The notes under the pieces: generated by a model
What the model saw: the letters and a program-made list of their open reading frames with translations, nothing else
Databases searched by the model: none
What the model was told of the DNA's origin: nothing
IMG/VR virus record: IMGVR_UViG_3300021197_000630
Span: 1-33,624 of that record
Source of the DNA: a virus
Strand: one strand, 5' to 3'
DNA length: 33,624 nt
Part shown: positions 30,159-33,624 of the stretch, one piece after another
How positions within the stretch are numbered: the stretch's first letter is position 1
Layout: every line of letters begins with the position of its first letter
Program-made: the position numbers and the translations under genes

Positions 30159-31231
30159 TGTACGGCAGTCGTGTAGTAGAACTTAGTGATGAGGAGATTC
30201 TAAGCAGGATTGGCTGCTTAGACATCTTCTCTTACTATATAGGTAAAGATTTTAAATACGGTAGAGCTATATGTTCACCACTCCGTAAAGATAAATCTCC
30301 TTCTTTTACTATATTTAAGCACAATAGTGGTAAATATTTTTTCAAGGATTTTAGTACAGGTGAAGCAGGCGACTGTTTTACCTTTCTTACTAAACTCTTT
30401 GGCTTGAGACGATTTGATACATACAGACTTGTAGATAATGACTTTCAGCTTGGAATATCTACCACGAACTTTACTGCGCCTACTAAACAATATGTAGGTG
30501 AGCGTATAAAAGAACTGCAAGATATAGAACCATCTACTACTACTATTAAAATTAAATCACGTCCCTGGAATAAGCAGGAGGATAAAAATTTCTGGTTTAA
30601 ATATGGAATATGTTGTGACATCCTTAATAAATTTCACGTCAAACCCGCAGAACACGTGTGGGTTAATGATAATCTCATTGTTAGCGCTAATCGTTACAAT
30701 CCGATATACGCTTATGACTTTGGGAAAGGACGAATGAAAATATACCAACCATACGGCAAATATAAATGGCTTAGTAACACTAGTGTATCTGACCTTCAAG
30801 GTTTGAGCCAACTGCCTGATAGCGGCGATACACTAGTGATTACTAAATCATTAAAAGATGTTATGTGTTTGAGTATATGGGATATACCTGCAGTGGCGCC
30901 TTCGTCAGAAAGTTGTGTCATTCCTGCAGATGTTGTCAAGAATTTATATGACAGATTTGCACGAATATACATATTATATGACTTTGACCGCACTGGCGTA
31001 GCTTTTGCTAACAAACATAGGAAACTGTATAGGTTTATACCATTATTTTTTACTAATGGAAAATTTAATACCTTTGACTACAAAGCAAAAGATCTGTCAG
31101 ACTTTATAGCTAATAATAGCCTTAGAGCTGCTGCAGAATTAATAGAATACACATGCCAAGAGGGATATTCATACCAGGAAACGTACCGTCAAGTAAGAAC
31201 GGTAGAAGATGGACAGGAAGGTACTTTATAG
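30158..31231 (+). CDS. DnaG-type primase-like protein with degenerate zinc finger and TOPRIM (357 aa)
   Basis: The N-terminus follows the CHC2 zinc-finger layout of DnaG (AICSPLRKDKSPSFTIFK, FFKDFSTGEAGDCFTFL). However, the His and the Cys pair are lost (R43 and KDFS instead), so it should not bind zinc in the usual way. The TOPRIM motif is at 225-237, TLVITKSLKDVMC, where the expected Glu is K230 and D234 remains; the second acidic motif is YDFDRTG with D275 and D277. Layout and length fit a phage primase. Loss of the TOPRIM Glu leaves its activity uncertain. It begins MYGS, as does the preceding gene. Its end overlaps the RusA gene by 79 bases. Confidence 0.8.
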   Translation: MYGSRVVELSDEEILSRIGCLDIFSYYIGKDFKYGRAICSPLRKDKSPSFTIFKHNSGKYFFKDFSTGEAGDCFTFLTKLFGLRRFDTYRLVDNDFQLGISTTNFTAPTKQYVGERIKELQDIEPSTTTIKIKSRPWNKQEDKNFWFKYGICCDILNKFHVKPAEHVWVNDNLIVSANRYNPIYAYDFGKGRMKIYQPYGKYKWLSNTSVSDLQGLSQLPDSGDTLVITKSLKDVMCLSIWDIPAVAPSSESCVIPADVVKNLYDRFARIYILYDFDRTGVAFANKHRKLYRFIPLFFTNGKFNTFDYKAKDLSDFIANNSLRAAAELIEYTCQEGYSYQETYRQVRTVEDGQEGTL

Positions 31232-31539
31232 TTTCCAAACAAACCCAACGCTATTACAAAAACAGTAAAAAATATTGGGTAGAAAATAAGAAAGAGTTTC
31301 ACAAGTTATTAAAAGGAAAAGATTCACAAAACAAAAAACCATACAGAATCTCGTTTAAGTTTATTAGGAAGAGTAGACATAAGTTTGACTACATAAATCC
31401 TGCACAGACTATACAAGATCAGATGGTAAAATTCGGGTGGATAACTGATGATAATGCAGACGAAATGCTTCCTATATTCTTAGAGTTTGAATACGATAAA
31501 GACAATCCAGGAGTTTATATTAACGTTTTAAAATCATAA
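31153..31539 (+). CDS. RusA-like Holliday junction resolvase (128 aa)
   Basis: Starts MPRGIFIPGNVPSSKNGRRW. G-x-V-P-S-S-K-N is the usual RusA opening. The acidic residues are D79 (KFDYINPAQ), D89 (IQDQMVKFGWI) and D99-D100 (TDDNADEM), in the RusA order where D-x-D-N ... D ... D-D coordinate magnesium. The first site reads Asp-Tyr-Ile-Asn rather than Asp-x-Asp-Asn. The enzyme would cut four-way junctions before packaging. It overlaps the primase-like gene end by 79 bases in another frame. The match in the N-terminus and the DD site supports a RusA dimer. Confidence 0.85.
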   Translation: MPRGIFIPGNVPSSKNGRRWTGRYFIVSKQTQRYYKNSKKYWVENKKEFHKLLKGKDSQNKKPYRISFKFIRKSRHKFDYINPAQTIQDQMVKFGWITDDNADEMLPIFLEFEYDKDNPGVYINVLKS

Positions 31540-31541
31540 TT

Positions 31542-31847
31542 ATGACAATTCAATACACAGAAGAGTTTAAGACAAAGTGCTTTAACTATCTTAGACACTT
31601 CATGGATATTAGATTATTGACATCTGCGATGGATAATCGTAGAGATAATGTAGTACGATACTATCTTGAGAGTGCACTAGATGACCCAGAACTATACGTG
31701 GATCATATGGTTGACGACGGAGATCGTAAAGTCGCAAATGCAAAAATTCAAGCCCATAAACAGCGGCAAGAATTATATAATGAATACATGGAATTACTAA
31801 CACAAACAGAAGAAAAAGAAAATGTCCGAAGAAAATTACTACGGTAG
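31542..31847 (+). CDS. Hypothetical helical protein (101 aa)
   Basis: MTIQYTEEFKTKCFNYLRHF and on are helical, with an acidic-aromatic middle (LESALDDPELYVDHMVDDGD) and a basic-Glu-rich C-terminal helix (QKQRQELYNEYMELLTQTEE-like). No domain is recognised. It starts two bases after the RusA stop and overlaps the RecE-like gene by 26 bases, so it is translated within the recombination set. It may be a partner of RusA or the exonuclease; nothing in the sequence proves it. Confidence 0.6.
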   Translation: MTIQYTEEFKTKCFNYLRHFMDIRLLTSAMDNRRDNVVRYYLESALDDPELYVDHMVDDGDRKVANAKIQAHKQRQELYNEYMELLTQTEEKENVRRKLLR

Positions 31848-32814
31848 AGAAGAAATCTCTAACAGTGACTTGAATGAGTTAAAAGTGTCTCCTCGCAGAT
31901 TTGTTATGCGTAAAAGACAAGAAATGCAAACTAAAAGTGCTGCTTTAGAACTTGGTACTCTTATTCATAGATTTACGCTAGAGCCTGATACATTTATACT
32001 AGCAGACGTAGAGCCTGTTGGAGGTAAAATGGGTGAGTATATTAAAGCTTATTATGAGTTAGAGAAAGTTGGTACACCAGAAGATAGAATATCTGATATG
32101 GCGTATCAAATGTCTGGTTATAAACCATCGCATTCTAAACCAGAAACTATTCTTAAAAGTTTTAAAAACAAAGAAGAGAATGTAAAGTTTTACGAGTTTC
32201 TAAAAGATGCAGACGGTAAAATAGCACTTACACCAAAAGATAAGCAAATTGTAGAAGGATGTCTAACATCTTTACGCAGTCATGTAGTATCTAATAGGTT
32301 ATTATTTACAGAGTATAACGAAGAATCAAAAACAGAAACGCATAACGAGCGAGAAATATTCTTTAAACAATATGATATAGATTGTAAATCTAAATTAGAT
32401 AGAATTATTGTTGATCATAAAAATAAAACTGTAACTATTGTAGATCTTAAAACTACTAGTAGCCAAGTTTATGGTACATGCGAGCCATTACCAAAAAAGC
32501 TTAGAACTGGTGTACTAATTAGAGATTGGCACGTTACAGGTTTTATGTATGCCTGTATAAACTACTCTTATTATAGACAACTAGCATTTTATATTAATGC
32601 TGCACAAGCAGAATACCCTGATTATACTATAGAAGCTTTTATTGTTGCTGTAGATACAAAAGGTTCGTATGATGTAGCAGTATATAAATTACCTCAAGAA
32701 TGGCTTGATGAAGGTAATGAAGAGATAAAATGTCTTTTAACCGAGTTAAAACATTATAAAGAATCAAATAACTTTAATGTAAAACAAGGATACGAAGAGG
32801 TTGTATCATATTAA
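31822..32814 (+). CDS. PD-(D/E)XK exonuclease, RecE/DUF3799-like (330 aa)
   Basis: Starts MSEENYYGREEISNSDLNEL, and I-S-N-S-D-L is the family opening. H49 lies in GTLIHRF, E177 in HNEREIFF, D193 in SKLDRIIVD, and D208 with K210 in VDLKTT; YYRQLAFYI around 252-260 holds the Q-x-x-x-Y motif. These are the catalytic residues of the RecE / exonuclease VIII family, which degrade double-stranded DNA from the 5' end and pair with annealing proteins. With the Sak4-like ATPase and SSB-like protein it forms a probable recombination set. It is the second PD-(D/E)XK nuclease in the window. Overlap of 26 bases with the preceding gene supports its start. Confidence 0.87.
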   Translation: MSEENYYGREEISNSDLNELKVSPRRFVMRKRQEMQTKSAALELGTLIHRFTLEPDTFILADVEPVGGKMGEYIKAYYELEKVGTPEDRISDMAYQMSGYKPSHSKPETILKSFKNKEENVKFYEFLKDADGKIALTPKDKQIVEGCLTSLRSHVVSNRLLFTEYNEESKTETHNEREIFFKQYDIDCKSKLDRIIVDHKNKTVTIVDLKTTSSQVYGTCEPLPKKLRTGVLIRDWHVTGFMYACINYSYYRQLAFYINAAQAEYPDYTIEAFIVAVDTKGSYDVAVYKLPQEWLDEGNEEIKCLLTELKHYKESNNFNVKQGYEEVVSY

Positions 32815-32821
32815 GTAGATT

Positions 32822-33397
32822 GTGATGGGGAAGATTGATATTGTGCCGAAACAAATGCTTAACAAGAGCTTTACTTACATTCTTCCTATGCTCAGCACAA
32901 AATTAGATATTGTTAAACAGAATCTTATCAACGCTTATATAGGCGCTGATGAGTATTCTGGATATAATAACCATATTTTTTTGCTGTATAGGTATGTAGG
33001 TAATCCAAGATTTATAGAATACGAAGATTATTTAGAACACACTGTATTATTTAAAGCTAAGTACGACCCTGATAAGTATCATGTAATGTTTATTTTTGAC
33101 GTTCCTAAAGACTATCAGCATGAGTACGATTGTTTTAAACAAGGTAAGTATTCTAAATTTTCTCAAGAATATAAAATCTTGATATTTAAATTTCATCAAA
33201 TTTTAGACGAAAACCATAAGGTGGCTAAGGTCCTTTATAAACATCCTGACTTACGTGAAGATATAGAAGACAGACTAAACACTGTTCTTCCAGATGATTC
33301 CGAGTTGTCTTCTGTTCCTGATCTATCTATAGAAATGTATACAGAAGAGATGAAAATAACAGATCCTTTAGTTCCACCAGAAAATCCTTTTGAATAA
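32822..33397 (+). CDS. Hypothetical protein (191 aa)
   Basis: Starts MMGKIDIVPKQMLNKSFTYI (the ATG at 32825 is an equally good start). Mixed alpha/beta in the first 160 residues (NHIFLLYRYVGNPRFIEYED, KYHVMFIFDVPKDYQHEYDC), then a Pro-rich acidic end (LPDDSELSSVPDLSIEM, DPLVPPENPFE). The ending in PF after acidic residues again resembles the tip of SSB-binding or SSB-like proteins. The stop is directly followed by the next ATG. I do not recognise the family. Codons fit those around it. A recombination or replication accessory role is an inference from place. Confidence 0.65.
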   Translation: MMGKIDIVPKQMLNKSFTYILPMLSTKLDIVKQNLINAYIGADEYSGYNNHIFLLYRYVGNPRFIEYEDYLEHTVLFKAKYDPDKYHVMFIFDVPKDYQHEYDCFKQGKYSKFSQEYKILIFKFHQILDENHKVAKVLYKHPDLREDIEDRLNTVLPDDSELSSVPDLSIEMYTEEMKITDPLVPPENPFE

Positions 33398-33624
33398 ATG
33401 AAAATACAACAACAACACCACGTCGATGAAGTTATCGGCGTACAAAAACAACACAAGTTCAAGATCACGGACGGTTCACAGGCTATCATTATGGATAGCC
33501 TGATTAATTTATACTCGGACCCTATTGGTTCGATTGTCCGTGAGATCACTTCTAATTGTATTGATGCGAACCGTGAGCGAAACTTAAAGATAGACGGTAA
33601 GATTCCTATGGAAACAGAGGATGA
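33398..33624 (+). CDS. rIIA: rIIA-like GHKL ATPase, 5' part only
   Basis: Only the first 75 residues fit in the window, starting MKIQQQHHVDEVIGVQKQHK. Residues 46-61 read IVREITSNCIDANRER, which holds E49-x3-N53-x2-D56-A, the N-box of the HSP90/histidine kinase (GHKL) ATP-binding fold. The text before it, SLINLYSDPIGS, and the N-terminal beta strand agree with phage rIIA, a membrane-associated protein that protects against lysis by resident prophages. It starts directly at the end of the preceding stop. Codons are richer in C than in its neighbours, as in the 114-residue gene. A perfect 9-pair inverted repeat lies inside it (33479-33502). The C-terminal part and an expected rIIB lie outside the window. 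Confidence 0.75.
   Translation, partial: MKIQQQHHVDEVIGVQKQHKFKITDGSQAIIMDSLINLYSDPIGSIVREITSNCIDANRERNLKIDGKIPMETED
33479..33502 (+). repeat. Perfect 9-base inverted repeat inside the rIIA-like gene
   Basis: CAGGCTATC (33479-33487) pairs with GATAGCCTG (33494-33502) across the loop ATTATG, with an in-frame ATG in the loop (33491-33493). It is within coding sequence. It could be a regulatory stem acting on an internal start, or chance. Confidence 0.45.

Noticed and set aside
1-33624. Alternative genetic code (TAG read as Gln), known in some crAss-like phages
   Set aside because: Genes such as the 231-residue one end at TAG with a terminator just downstream, and no gene is broken by in-frame TAG.
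1-33624. CRISPR array, insertion sequence or integrase
   Set aside because: No regular spaced repeats, transposase motifs or integrase residues were seen in either strand.

Overview
The window looks like part of the genome of a lytic tailed phage of the Bacteroidota, most like a crAss-like (Crassvirales-type) podovirus. I infer this from four things. The two gene blocks point away from each other. A packaging block carries a zinc-ribbon protein and an IHF/HU-like protein next to a 705-residue large terminase. An 819-residue portal, a 483-residue capsid protein and a ring/adaptor-like protein follow it. The replication set is family A polymerase, DnaB-type helicase, TOPRIM primase-like protein, AAA ATPase and RecE-like nuclease. 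Genes are AT-rich, start after A/T-rich leaders with few Shine-Dalgarno sequences, and have TTTG-N19-TAnnTTTG promoter-like sites, as in Bacteroidota. TAA, TAG and TGA all appear as stops. No integrase, host gene or rRNA was seen. The crAss-like assignment needs a TerL or capsid phylogeny.

Left block (1-18,061, all minus strand), in transcription order from the centre outward: a 68-residue unknown protein, a PD-(D/E)XK nuclease, a winged-helix-like protein, an IHF/HU-like protein, a zinc ribbon, a GroES-type co-chaperonin, a probable small terminase, TerL, two tandem paralogous beta-rich virion proteins, portal, scaffold-like protein, major capsid protein, a 291-residue head protein, a ring/adaptor protein, three more virion proteins and a tail protein of more than 955 residues that runs off the left edge. 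Two near-identical promoter-like sites precede the paralog pair and the scaffold-capsid genes. A strong hairpin terminator lies at 3,523-3,552.

Centre (18,062-18,283): a divergent gene-free stretch with a promoter-like site for the left block.

Right block (18,284-33,624, all plus strand): a gene with unusually C-rich codons ending in a strong terminator, small early genes with hairpins between them, a 360-base stretch with tRNA-like pieces, a 231-residue early protein, then the replication and recombination genes. These are a family A DNA polymerase, an SF2 helicase, a radical SAM protein of the spore-photoproduct-lyase type, a DUF932-like protein, a DnaB-type helicase, an AAA (Sak4-like) ATPase with a probable single-strand-binding partner, a primase-like protein, a RusA-type resolvase and a RecE-like exonuclease. 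The start of an rIIA-like ATPase sits at the right edge. Many genes overlap by 1-80 bases. A second gene-free stretch (24,321-24,593) can fold into three separate stem structures and may be an RNA gene or leader.

The points most worth a second look are the folded stretch at 24.35-24.58 kb, the interleaved tRNA-like pieces at 19.42-19.59 kb, the paired promoters with identical spacing, the family of intercistronic hairpins with TAAC/TAAT-type loops, the degenerate metzincin-like motif in the large tail protein, and changed catalytic residues in the polymerase and the primase-like protein.
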